From contig NZ_CP084883.1 of NCBI RefSeq assembly GCF_013456555.2, positions 186,001 to 250,000 on the forward strand: 64,000 nucleotides of DNA. The letters run 5' to 3'. This DNA comes from Natrinema zhouii. Lineage in GTDB: Archaea; Halobacteriota; Halobacteria; Halobacteriales; Natrialbaceae. The notes beneath the pieces are model-generated. The model did not search any database, was not told the DNA's origin, and saw only the letters and a list, made by a program, of their open reading frames with translations. Made by a program: the position numbers and the translations under genes. How positions within the stretch are numbered: position 1 is the first letter of the stretch; every line of letters starts with the position of its first letter. Of the stretch, positions 43,356 through 51,717 are shown in pieces.

Positions 43356-43584
43356 ATGGTTTATATCTGACACTTGTCGGCGGAGTGTCGAATTCGGCGG
43401 ACGCGTAGACCGAGCGGGAACGACACTGACTCGGCCTATAACTCGAAGGTCCGTGGGAAGCGCACCTGAATCAGCGGTTCCGTGCCAGTTCGGTCGGCTC
43501 TCGCCGACTGCTCGTCCTCAACACGGTGGTGACACACATGTCACCATACGACTTTGTATGCAGAACACGAACGGTCAGGCGATC

Positions 43585-45069
43585 ATGCCAGATATGATAT
43601 CGCCGACGGCGGACTGGAACGCACTGTACATCGGTGGCGAATGGATTGACGGAGACGGCGACACGATCCCAATCACGGACCCGTCGACACGGGAGGTGTT
43701 CTCCGAGGTTCCCGCAGCCTCAGAGTCGGACGTTGACGACGCCTACGAGGCGGCGGCCGCCGCCCAGGCCGAGTGGAGGGACCAACCTCCCGCAGCCCGC
43801 CAGGAAGTTATCCAACAGTTCATCGAGGCACTGCATGAGTACGAGGAGGAGATCATCGAACTGCTCACGCACGAGGCCGGCGGGACGGCCGGCTACGGCC
43901 ACACGTCCCACCATCTCGCCGCCGACCAGGCGGGCGAGGCGGCGACGCTGCCACGGCGGATGAAGGGCGAACACGCCCCGTCGAACATCCCCGGGAAGGA
44001 ACACCTCGTAAAGCGAGAGCCGAAAGGCGTCGTCACGGTCATCTCGCCGTGGAACTTCCCGCTGAACCTCTCGGCGCGGGCGGTGCTGCCCGCCATCGCT
44101 GCCGGCAACGCCGTCGTGCTCAAGCCAGCGACAAACACGCCGATCAGCGGCGGCCTGCTGTTCGCGACGCTATTCGAGGAGACGGACCTCCCCGACGGCG
44201 TCCTCAACGTCGTCACCGGCCGCGGCTCCGAAATCGGCGACCGCGTGGCCGGCCACCCCGAGAGCGACGTGGTGGCGTTCACCGGCTCGACGGAAGTCGG
44301 TCGACGAGTCGCCGCCACGGCGGCCGAGAACCTCGCGACGCCCGCGATGGAACTAGGTGGTAACAACGCCCACGTCGTCACCGCCGACGCCGACCTCGAG
44401 CGCGCCGTCGACGGGGCGGTTTTCGGTTCGTTCATCCACCAGGGACAAGTCTGCATCTCGATCAACCGCCACGTCGTCCACGACGCTATCTACGACGACT
44501 ACGTCACTCATCTCGTCGACCGGGCGGAGTCGCTCGTCGCGGGCAGCGCCCACGACGAGGTCCACCTCGGCCCCGTGATCGACGAGTCCCAGCGCGACCA
44601 GATGCTCGAATACGTCGAGGAGACGATCGACGCAGGTGCGACGCTCGAGACGGGCTGCGGAATCGTCGACCTCGACGGCGTTGAGGACTCGCTCGTCGTC
44701 GAGCCGACGGTGCTCTCCGACGTGACGAACGACATGGCCGCGGCGTGCAACGAGCACTTCGGTCCCATCGCGCCGGTGATCCCCTTCTCCGATATCGACG
44801 AGGCGATCGAGATCGCCAACGACACGGAGTTCGGCCTCTCCGGGTCGGTGCACGCGGGCGACCTCGAGATCGCGCGGTCAATCGCCGACCGCATGGAGAC
44901 GGGGATGGTCCACATCGGCGACCAGCCCATCAACGACGAAGCTCACGTCCCGTTCAGCGGCACCGGTGCCTCCGGCATGGGTGGCTACAACACTGAAGAG
45001 TTCCTCCGCGAGGTGACCGAGACGAAGTGGATCTCGATCCAGCGCGAGCCGCGCGAGTACCCGCTCTGA
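43585..45069 (+). CDS. Aldehyde dehydrogenase (benzaldehyde/vanillin-type candidate)
   Basis: A 494-aa NAD(P)-dependent enzyme. SPWNFPLNLSARAVLPAI, the Glu in MELGGNNAHVV, the catalytic Cys in HQGQVCISINRHV and the C-terminal VPFSGTGASGMGGYN are intact. The HQGQ-C-I-S environment resembles aryl-aldehyde dehydrogenases, so oxidation of an aromatic aldehyde to the acid is plausible. The start is uncertain: ATG 43585 (MPDMISPTADW) is chosen, ATG 43558 is 9 codons upstream. It diverges from livK. Confidence 0.9.
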   Translation: MPDMISPTADWNALYIGGEWIDGDGDTIPITDPSTREVFSEVPAASESDVDDAYEAAAAAQAEWRDQPPAARQEVIQQFIEALHEYEEEIIELLTHEAGGTAGYGHTSHHLAADQAGEAATLPRRMKGEHAPSNIPGKEHLVKREPKGVVTVISPWNFPLNLSARAVLPAIAAGNAVVLKPATNTPISGGLLFATLFEETDLPDGVLNVVTGRGSEIGDRVAGHPESDVVAFTGSTEVGRRVAATAAENLATPAMELGGNNAHVVTADADLERAVDGAVFGSFIHQGQVCISINRHVVHDAIYDDYVTHLVDRAESLVAGSAHDEVHLGPVIDESQRDQMLEYVEETIDAGATLETGCGIVDLDGVEDSLVVEPTVLSDVTNDMAAACNEHFGPIAPVIPFSDIDEAIEIANDTEFGLSGSVHAGDLEIARSIADRMETGMVHIGDQPINDEAHVPFSGTGASGMGGYNTEEFLREVTETKWISIQREPREYPL

Positions 45070-45263
45070 CCGCGCCGACCGGGTACCCGCGTCGAACCCC
45101 TTTTTCGAGGGCGCACTCGAGCAGGTGGACGCGGACGAGAGCGGAACGAGCGGTTCCCGTGCCGCTCCGCGGAAAACGCGTCCGGTACCGCGGTGGCGAT
45201 AGCGTGGAAACGGTAGTGCGGTGACGACTGATGAAGACGGAGGTGCTCGGCGCGATCAGCGGC

Positions 45264-45449
45264 TCAGTCGGCGGCCGATTCGACGCTAGCTTCGAAGACC
45301 TCCTCCGAGGGGAAAACGTCGGAACAGTCCTCGCAGACCATCTGGCGTTGAATCGCGTACTCCCAGAGCTTCCCGCCGCAGTTCAGACAGTCGAAGTGCG
45401 CCCGGACGAACGGATCCTCGTCGACGTACGGGTTTTCGAACTCGGCCAT
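45264..45449 (-). CDS. Small zinc-ribbon protein
   Basis: A 61-aa protein with C-L-N-C and C-E-D-C knuckles (about residues 21-24 and 39-42) between short strands (HFDCLNCGGKLWEYAI, QMVCEDCSDVFP). Such small proteins are common in haloarchaea and likely bind nucleic acid or a protein partner. It stands between aldehyde dehydrogenase and gentisate dioxygenase genes. Confidence 0.65.
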   Translation of the reverse strand: MAEFENPYVDEDPFVRAHFDCLNCGGKLWEYAIQRQMVCEDCSDVFPSEEVFEASVESAAD

Positions 45450-45567
45450 ACGAGAACGTTATGGCGACGACCTATAAGAGCATTACCCAGTCGACCGGTC
45501 CTCGAGGGAGCGCACACGCCGATACCGCTGCCGTCGGTGCTCCCAGCCGAGGCGAGCCGAACGATCC

Positions 45568-46647
45568 TCACTCCGAGACTTCAGCCTCGGCGTAGAAGTT
45601 CATCGACTCGAGGATCGGCCGGTCGGTCATGCCCAGCAGGATCGCTTCGTCGTCCGGTTCGTGGTGGTGCGGGCTGTCCGGCGGCACGACGAAGAGGTCC
45701 CACTTGCCCCATTCGAGGGCCTCGCCGTCGACGTGGGTCGCGCCCTCGCCCTCGATGACGAAGTAGATCTCTGTCGAGTTGTGGAAGTGGGCGTCCGTCG
45801 GGCCCTCGTTGAGCAGCTGGGCGCGGAAGGACATGGTCGGAAACAGCGGCGCCTCCGCGGTGGCCGGATTGACGTACTCGAGGCTGTACCCGTCGTAGGG
45901 GTCCGGGTCGTCGTTGTCGGCGCGCTGCCGGAGCGACTTGAGCATCTCGTCCCAGCCGAAGCGGTACGGCGGCGTCGGCTCCTTGTTCCCCTGAAACGGG
46001 CCGGGGATGGAACCGTCCGTTTGCTCGTTCGCGGGGCGGCTGCGGCCGTACTGGGAGTCCCAGTAGCCCTGGGTCTTCGTGACCGGCTGGCGCTCGAGTT
46101 CGTGGTTCTCGAAGACGTGGGAGTTGTTTAGCGTGTCGAGGAACAGCGGGAGATCGAGAACGTCGAGCCAGGCGGCGGTCTCGTCGGAGTCGTTGACGTG
46201 GTCGTGCCACTCCCACTGGGGCGTCGTGACGAGGTCGTTGTCCCGCATCGGGAACTCCTCACCCGCGACGACCGTCTTCATGTCCTCGTGACCGTCGATG
46301 GTGAACCGCAGGGCGCTGGCAGCGTGGCGGTGGGAGGGAGCGGTCTCCCCGGGCGAGACCGTCTGGACGCCGACGTAGATCGTATTCGAGATGGCGTGCT
46401 TCGCGTTGATCGGGACCGCGACCCGCCGCTGGAAGCCCGGCGGGAGGTCGGCAATCGGGACGTCCTCCTCGATGCCGTCGATGGCGGCTTTAATGTCCTC
46501 CCACTTCCAGATGTTCGGTTCGAGGTCGTCGAGGAGGCCACCCATATCGTCTTCCACTTCCCAGAGCGGGCGGAGGCCGTTCTTCTCGAGGATACTCCGC
46601 GTGTCAGAACTCAGTTCTAGGAGCTCCTCCGGATCCTGCTGTGCCAT
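45568..46647 (-). CDS. Gentisate 1,2-dioxygenase
   Basis: A 359-aa bicupin ring-cleavage enzyme. The N-terminal cupin has SHRHAASALRFTIDG (metal His pair) and the C-terminal one DAHFHNSTEIYFVIEGEG; PLWEVEDDMGG and PPYRFGWDEM are family landmarks. It converts gentisate and O2 to maleylpyruvate at an Fe(II) centre. The ATG at 46647 is preferred: a minus-strand TATA-like CTTATG (46672-46677) is about 25-31 bases upstream, while the other ATG at 46674 overlaps it. It diverges from the FAH-family hydrolase gene at 46792. Confidence 0.93.
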   Translation of the reverse strand: MAQQDPEELLELSSDTRSILEKNGLRPLWEVEDDMGGLLDDLEPNIWKWEDIKAAIDGIEEDVPIADLPPGFQRRVAVPINAKHAISNTIYVGVQTVSPGETAPSHRHAASALRFTIDGHEDMKTVVAGEEFPMRDNDLVTTPQWEWHDHVNDSDETAAWLDVLDLPLFLDTLNNSHVFENHELERQPVTKTQGYWDSQYGRSRPANEQTDGSIPGPFQGNKEPTPPYRFGWDEMLKSLRQRADNDDPDPYDGYSLEYVNPATAEAPLFPTMSFRAQLLNEGPTDAHFHNSTEIYFVIEGEGATHVDGEALEWGKWDLFVVPPDSPHHHEPDDEAILLGMTDRPILESMNFYAEAEVSE

Positions 46648-46758
46648 GTTCGCATTTTTGTCAAACGAGACCATAAGTGTGTTGGAGCCCTCAAGCGCCC
46701 CAACGAGCGAACGACGACGGCTCGATCGTTCCCGTTCGCATCGTCGATCGAGAAGGGA

Positions 46759-46767
46759 TTATTTATG
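46759..46767 (+). promoter_or_regulatory. TATA box for the FAH-family gene
   Basis: TTATTTATG lies 25-33 bases before the ATG at 46792. The gentisate dioxygenase promoter lies on the opposite strand of this same spacer. Confidence 0.55.
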
Positions 46768-46791
46768 TGGGCGTGTGACAGTGGATCTACC

Positions 46792-47670
46792 ATGCGATTC
46801 GTCAGGTTCAACGACGACCGACTGGGCTTGCTCACGGACGACGACCGCGTCGTCGACGTCACCGACCGACTCGGCCTCGAGACGAACGACCCCCTCAAGG
46901 AGTACGCGAAGGAGGACCTCGACGCCGGCGAGTACGCGGACGAAGAGGCTGACTACGACCTCGAGGAGGTGCGCGTCGAGTCGCCCGTCCGCCGGCCTGA
47001 GAAGGTGATCGCCGCACCGCTGAACTACGAAAACCACGTTGAGGAGGCCATCGCCGACAAGGACATCGTCACCGAGGAGTGGTTCACCATCGAGGACAAG
47101 GGCTACTTCCTCAAGGCACCCTCGAGCGTCGCCGGTCCCGAGGACGGTATCGAACTGCCGTTCAACGACCGCCGCGTCGACCACGAGATCGAACTCGCCT
47201 TCGTCATGGGCGAGGAAGTCAAGGACATCGACAGCGACGACGTCTGGGACGCAGTTCTGGGCTACACGATCCTTCTCGACGTCTCCGTCCGCGGCGACCA
47301 GGACCGCTCGAACCGCAAGTCCTACGACACGTTCACCATCGTCGGCCCGTGCGTCGCGACGCCCGACGAAGTCGGCGATCCGCACGACCTCGAGATGGAA
47401 CTGCAGCTCAACGGCGAGACCCGCCAGCAGGAGAACACCGGCGACATGATCTACAGCTGCGCCGACGTCGTCGAGTACGCCTCGATCGGAATGACCATCG
47501 AAGCGGGCGACGTGATCACGACCGGGACCCCCGAAGGCGTCAGCTCGATTTCCGGTGGTGACACGATCGACGCCGAGATCGAGAACGTCGGCTCGATGAC
47601 CGTCGACGTGACCGAGCGGGACCTCGTGTTCGAGGACGTCAGCGTCGAGAAGAGCCAACAGAACGACTGA
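46792..47670 (+). CDS. Fumarylacetoacetate hydrolase-family protein (fumarylpyruvate/maleylpyruvate hydrolase candidate)
   Basis: A 292-aa enzyme with an FAH domain from about residue 75: EKVIAAPLNYENHVEEAI, metal ligands in DHEIELAFVMGEEVKDI (Glu) and DRSNRKSYDTFTIVGPC (Asp), and the closing TTGTPEGVSSI. The family cleaves C-C bonds of ring-fission products, here fumarylpyruvate or maleylpyruvate to pyruvate plus fumarate or maleate. Divergent from gentisate dioxygenase. No maleylpyruvate isomerase is encoded nearby, so direct maleylpyruvate hydrolysis is possible. Confidence 0.9.
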   Translation: MRFVRFNDDRLGLLTDDDRVVDVTDRLGLETNDPLKEYAKEDLDAGEYADEEADYDLEEVRVESPVRRPEKVIAAPLNYENHVEEAIADKDIVTEEWFTIEDKGYFLKAPSSVAGPEDGIELPFNDRRVDHEIELAFVMGEEVKDIDSDDVWDAVLGYTILLDVSVRGDQDRSNRKSYDTFTIVGPCVATPDEVGDPHDLEMELQLNGETRQQENTGDMIYSCADVVEYASIGMTIEAGDVITTGTPEGVSSISGGDTIDAEIENVGSMTVDVTERDLVFEDVSVEKSQQND

Positions 47671-47751
47671 CCGCGTTCGAACGCGTCACAGTTTTCGCGT
47701 TTTCCCCACTGTCGACGAGCGGGCGCGAACGCCTGCGTCCGCGACGAGGTC

Positions 47752-48492
47752 CTACGCGTCCTTGAGCGTCACCAACGCGTCGAGCGCAACCGCGTCGTCC
47801 GACCGGGCTAACAACGGGTTGACCTCGACTTCCCTGACCCCCTCGCGTTCGACCAGCAGGTCGCCGACGGTGACGACCGCCTCGGCCACCGCGGTCCGGT
47901 CGACCGCCGGGGAGCCGCGGTAGCCGTCGAACAGCGGCGACGCCTCGAGTTCCCGGGTCATCTCGACGGCCTCAGCGGTCGATACCGGCGCGATTCGGTG
48001 GCTAACGTCCTGCAGCACTTCGACGGCGATGCCGCCGAGGCCGACGAGGACGGTCGGCCCGAACGACGGGTCGCGCGTGCCACCGACGATCACCTCGAGT
48101 CCCGCCTCGAGGTCGACCCCTTCCTCGACGAGGACCGACGCCTCGAGGTCCCGATCAGCGGCCGCGTCGAGGATCCGACTCGCGGCCGTTCGAACGGTCT
48201 CGGCGTCCTCGAGGCCGACGGCCACGCCGACACCGTCGGCCCACTCGCTCTTGTGCTGGACGGCCGGCGAGGCGACCTTCGCGACGACCGGGTAGCCGAT
48301 CCGCTCTGCGGCCTCGACGGCTTCGTCCGGGGAGTCGACCGACTCGCCGTCGGGAACCGAGAGTCCGCGGTCGGCGACCAGCCGCTTGGCCTCGGGTTCG
48401 GTCAGGGCGGATCGGTCCTCCGCGAGCGCCGCCTCGATCGAATCGATCGCGTCAATCGTCTCGGACGCCTCGGCCGCGTCGGAATCGGTCAT
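47752..48492 (-). CDS. ADP-forming acyl-CoA synthetase, beta subunit
   Basis: A 246-aa ATP-grasp protein. Strands LVADRGLSVPDGESVDS, GYPVVAKVASPAVQHKSE (nucleotide-binding Lys) and EVEVNPLLARSDDAVALDAL (metal-binding Glu/Asn) match the beta subunits of archaeal acetyl-CoA synthetases. It overlaps the alpha gene by 4 bases, so the two form one enzyme that could ligate CoA to a carboxylic acid or harvest ATP from a CoA ester made by beta-oxidation. Confidence 0.9.
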   Translation of the reverse strand: MTDSDAAEASETIDAIDSIEAALAEDRSALTEPEAKRLVADRGLSVPDGESVDSPDEAVEAAERIGYPVVAKVASPAVQHKSEWADGVGVAVGLEDAETVRTAASRILDAAADRDLEASVLVEEGVDLEAGLEVIVGGTRDPSFGPTVLVGLGGIAVEVLQDVSHRIAPVSTAEAVEMTRELEASPLFDGYRGSPAVDRTAVAEAVVTVGDLLVEREGVREVEVNPLLARSDDAVALDALVTLKDA

Positions 48493-49862
48493 CGGCTCAC
48501 CTCTTCGGCCTCGGCGGCGTCCGGATCGGCGTTTCGCAGCGCGTACTGCACGAGGGCCGCGACGGCGTCAGCACCCCGTTCGGGCGTCCAGAAGGTCGGG
48601 ATCTCGAGCGACTCGAGCCCGGCGAGTTCGTCGGCCAGCACCGCGTCGGGGCCCCCGGTTGCGAAGACGATCGGCTTGTCGACCTCATCCACGAGCCCCT
48701 CGAGGGCCTCGGTCGGGTACCCAAGTCCCCGCTCGAACAGTTCGTAGACCATGACGACGTCTACGTTCTCGTCGCGCGCGACGGCCGCGACGACGTCGCC
48801 GAACTCGGGCATCGGTCGACCCGTGTCAATGGGGTTCGCCGAGTAGGTCATCCCCGGGAGGATCTCCTCGACGGCCTCCTGCGTCTCGTCGGTGAGCGTC
48901 GGAAACTCCGCTCCGGCGGCTTTCAGACGGTCGGTGATGGCGATCCCCGGCCCCGCTTGCGCGGTGACGACGCCGACGTTCGGGCCGTTGGGGCGCGGGC
49001 AGGTGGAGAGGGCCTTCCCCGCGTCGAGCAGTTCCTGGCTCGAGCGAACCGTCGGGACGCCGTACTGGGCGAAGCCGGCTTCGTACAGCTCGTATCGCCC
49101 GGTCAGCGCGCCCGTGTGGGATTCGGCGAAGTCGCCGACGTCCTGCTCGCCGACGTTGTAGGCGATGACCGGCGTCTCCGCCGCGCGGCAGGTCTCGAGG
49201 AGGCCGCGGGCGTCGTCCGTCCCCTCGACGTGCAGGAGGATCACGTTGGTCCGATCGTCCGCGTCGAAGTGCTCGATCGCCTCCTGGAAGCCGACGTTGG
49301 CGCGGTTGCCGAGGCCGACCATCGCGGAGACGCCGAGCCCCTCGTTCTCCGCGCGGAAAGCGAGGGCGTAGGCGAGACCGCCGCTCTGAGCGACGATCGC
49401 GATGTCTCCCGCCGGGATCGCTTCGACGTCGGTCGCGAACGTCGCGTACATGTGCTCGGCCGGGCGCAGAAAGCCGCTCGTGTTCGGCCCGAGCAAGTGG
49501 ACGTCGCCGTCGGTCGCGGCCTCGAGCAGTCGCCGCTGCAACCGCTCGCCCGCTTCGCCCGCCTCGGCGAAGCCGCCCGCGAATACGACCGCGCCACCGA
49601 TCCCCGCTTCGCCGCACTCCTCGACGACGTCCGGGACGACCGTCGCCGGCACGCACAGTAGCGCGAGGTCGACGGCGTCATCCTCGATATCGGTCACGGA
49701 GGACACGAACTCCCGGTCGAACGCGGTCCCCTCCGCCGACGGGTTGACCGGGTACACCGGACCGTCGAACTTGACGGCGTTTCGCATCGCTTCGTAACCG
49801 ATCTTTCCGGGCGTCTCGGAGGCCCCCACCACAGCGATTCCGCTCGGGTCAAACAGGCTCAT
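48489..49862 (-). CDS. ADP-forming acyl-CoA synthetase, alpha subunit
   Basis: A 457-aa CoA-ligase-type protein closely related to the one at 33763: MSLFDPSGIAVVGASETPGK, NPSAEGTAFDREFVSSV and LGPNTSGFL. It is upstream of and 4-base overlapping with its beta subunit. Its start is ATG 49862; ATG 49871 would add three residues. Together with the other alpha it gives the island two alpha and one beta chains. Confidence 0.88.
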   Translation of the reverse strand: MSLFDPSGIAVVGASETPGKIGYEAMRNAVKFDGPVYPVNPSAEGTAFDREFVSSVTDIEDDAVDLALLCVPATVVPDVVEECGEAGIGGAVVFAGGFAEAGEAGERLQRRLLEAATDGDVHLLGPNTSGFLRPAEHMYATFATDVEAIPAGDIAIVAQSGGLAYALAFRAENEGLGVSAMVGLGNRANVGFQEAIEHFDADDRTNVILLHVEGTDDARGLLETCRAAETPVIAYNVGEQDVGDFAESHTGALTGRYELYEAGFAQYGVPTVRSSQELLDAGKALSTCPRPNGPNVGVVTAQAGPGIAITDRLKAAGAEFPTLTDETQEAVEEILPGMTYSANPIDTGRPMPEFGDVVAAVARDENVDVVMVYELFERGLGYPTEALEGLVDEVDKPIVFATGGPDAVLADELAGLESLEIPTFWTPERGADAVAALVQYALRNADPDAAEAEEVSR

Positions 49863-50034
49863 CACGGCCATACAGAGGCAGTCGAATCAGCGGCTGAAAA
49901 CGTTTTCCCTAGGTCGGGTCTCGAGACGGCGGACGGCGCGTTCCGACCGATCATCGGCGCGCGGAACGGGGACGTCCGGCAGCCCCACCCGGAGCAAGCG
50001 ACCAGCGTCGGAACGTCCGCGTGTCCTCGATCCC

Positions 50035-51582
50035 TTACGCGTCGAAGAATTCCTCGTAGATCGTCGCCCGTTCGATCGTTCCCGTGTCAGTCCGCGGGAG
50101 CGGTTCGCTCGCCACCGCGTACTCGCGCGGTCGCTTGAAGTTGGCCAGTTCGTCGTTGTCCTCACAGAACCGGTCGAGGGCCTCGACGTCGACGTCGTCG
50201 GGCCCGTTCGCGTAGACGACGCACGCGATGCGGTGACCCCACTGTTCGTCCTCGAGGCCGACCACGACCGCCTCCTCGACCACCTCGTGAGACTCGAGGA
50301 CGTCCTCGACCTCCTCGGGGTAGACGTTCTCCCCGCCGCTGACGATCATGTTGTCGACGCGGCCGACGATGTAGAGGTAGCCGTCCTCGTCGAGTTCCGC
50401 GCAGTCGCCCGTCCGGAGCCAACCGTCGACGTACGTTCGCTCGCTCTCCTCGGGGTGGTCCAGGTAGCCGTCGCTCATGCCCGGCCCGCGGGCGATGATC
50501 TCGCCGATCTCGCCCGGTTCGACGGTCGCCGTCGGGTCGGGATCCTCGTCCGGGTCTGCAGCCTCGACGGCCCGAAGCTCCCACGTGAACGACTCCGTGC
50601 CGATCGTCCCGGTGTGGTCGTCCTGCAGCGACGGGTGGGCGAAGGTGAGGTTCGGGCCGCCCTCGGTCAGCCCGTAGGTGTTGTACACGCCCTCGGTCAG
50701 GTGCTCCGAGGCCTTCTCCATGAGCCGCTCGGTCACGATCGAGCCGCCTGTCCGGATGTACGAGAGGGTGTCGACATCGTACCCCTCGGCCGCCTGCGCG
50801 TCGGCCAGCACGTGGAGCTGCGTCGGGACGGCGAGCATCCCCGTCACGTCGTAGTCCCGGACGAGGCGGAGCGCCTCGTCCGGTTCGAAGTCGGACTGTA
50901 CGACCATCGTCGCACCGGCCATAATGTGCGGGAGGATCCATGCGTCGGTCGTCACCATGTGGTACCATGGCGTCGTGACGAGCGCGGTGTCCGTCTCTAC
51001 GATGGACATCTCCATGACGACCTGCATCGCACCGTACCACATCTGCTCCTGGTCGAACAGCACTCCCTTCGGCGTGCTCGTGGTTCCACTCGTGTAGAAG
51101 ATGCCGTGTTCATACGCCGAATCGGGCTCGACCGGGTCCGTCGACGCGTTCGCGACCACGTCCTCGTAGTCCTCAACGTTCGCGTGGTCGATCACCTTCT
51201 CCCCCGCGTGGATCCCCGTCTGGATCGCCGTGCGGTCGAGCACCTCGAGGGCCTTCTCGGCGTTCGCGTCGTCGAACAGCAGAGTCGCCGCCCCCGTCGG
51301 CTCGAGTATCGACGCGAGGGTGCCGGGGCTGTCGCGGAACGGGAGCTGTACGTTCGCGAGTCCCCGCTTCTGGCTCGCGAGCATCGTCTCGATTGCGGTC
51401 ATTCCTGTGCGGGCGAGCGTCGCGATGCGTCGATCCGGGACGCGTTCGTTCAACGCGTTCGCGAGTCGGGTCGTTCGGTCGTCTAGTTCGCCGTACGTCA
51501 TCGACCGCCCGTCGTCAGTCACGAGCGCCGTCTTCGACGAGTGACACCGGACGGTTCGCTCGAACGTGTCAATGTACTTCAT
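50035..51582 (-). CDS. AMP-forming acyl/aryl-CoA ligase
   Basis: A 515-aa ANL enzyme with the phosphate loop GIFYTSGTTSTPKGVLFDQ, TYGLTEGGPN, the hinge GDCAELDEDG and the C-terminal Lys region (LPRTDTGTIERATIYEE), where the usual GK is replaced by GTIE: the expected catalytic Lys of the TGK motif is not obvious. It would activate a carboxylic acid, in context a hydroxybenzoate or another aryl acid. Its TATA-rich divergent spacer is shared with the UbiA-like gene. It is quite different from the ligase at 26888. Confidence 0.82.
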   Translation of the reverse strand: MKYIDTFERTVRCHSSKTALVTDDGRSMTYGELDDRTTRLANALNERVPDRRIATLARTGMTAIETMLASQKRGLANVQLPFRDSPGTLASILEPTGAATLLFDDANAEKALEVLDRTAIQTGIHAGEKVIDHANVEDYEDVVANASTDPVEPDSAYEHGIFYTSGTTSTPKGVLFDQEQMWYGAMQVVMEMSIVETDTALVTTPWYHMVTTDAWILPHIMAGATMVVQSDFEPDEALRLVRDYDVTGMLAVPTQLHVLADAQAAEGYDVDTLSYIRTGGSIVTERLMEKASEHLTEGVYNTYGLTEGGPNLTFAHPSLQDDHTGTIGTESFTWELRAVEAADPDEDPDPTATVEPGEIGEIIARGPGMSDGYLDHPEESERTYVDGWLRTGDCAELDEDGYLYIVGRVDNMIVSGGENVYPEEVEDVLESHEVVEEAVVVGLEDEQWGHRIACVVYANGPDDVDVEALDRFCEDNDELANFKRPREYAVASEPLPRTDTGTIERATIYEEFFDA

Positions 51583-51619
51583 CAGTTTGGTCGCGTATGT
51601 GTGTGACGGGGTACCGAGG

Positions 51620-51630
51620 TATTAATTATT
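51620..51630. promoter_or_regulatory. AT-rich bidirectional promoter between CoA ligase and UbiA-like gene
   Basis: TATTAATTATT is nearly self-complementary and lies 38 bases before the ligase start on one strand and about 90 before the UbiA-like start on the other, so one element could serve both divergent genes. Confidence 0.45.
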
Positions 51631-51717
51631 GTGATGATCCACGGTTTGACGGACGGTCACGGACGGCGATTCCCCAGTGTCGAATCTTCCTCGAGGTGCC
51701 GCCGAACAGGACCGATT

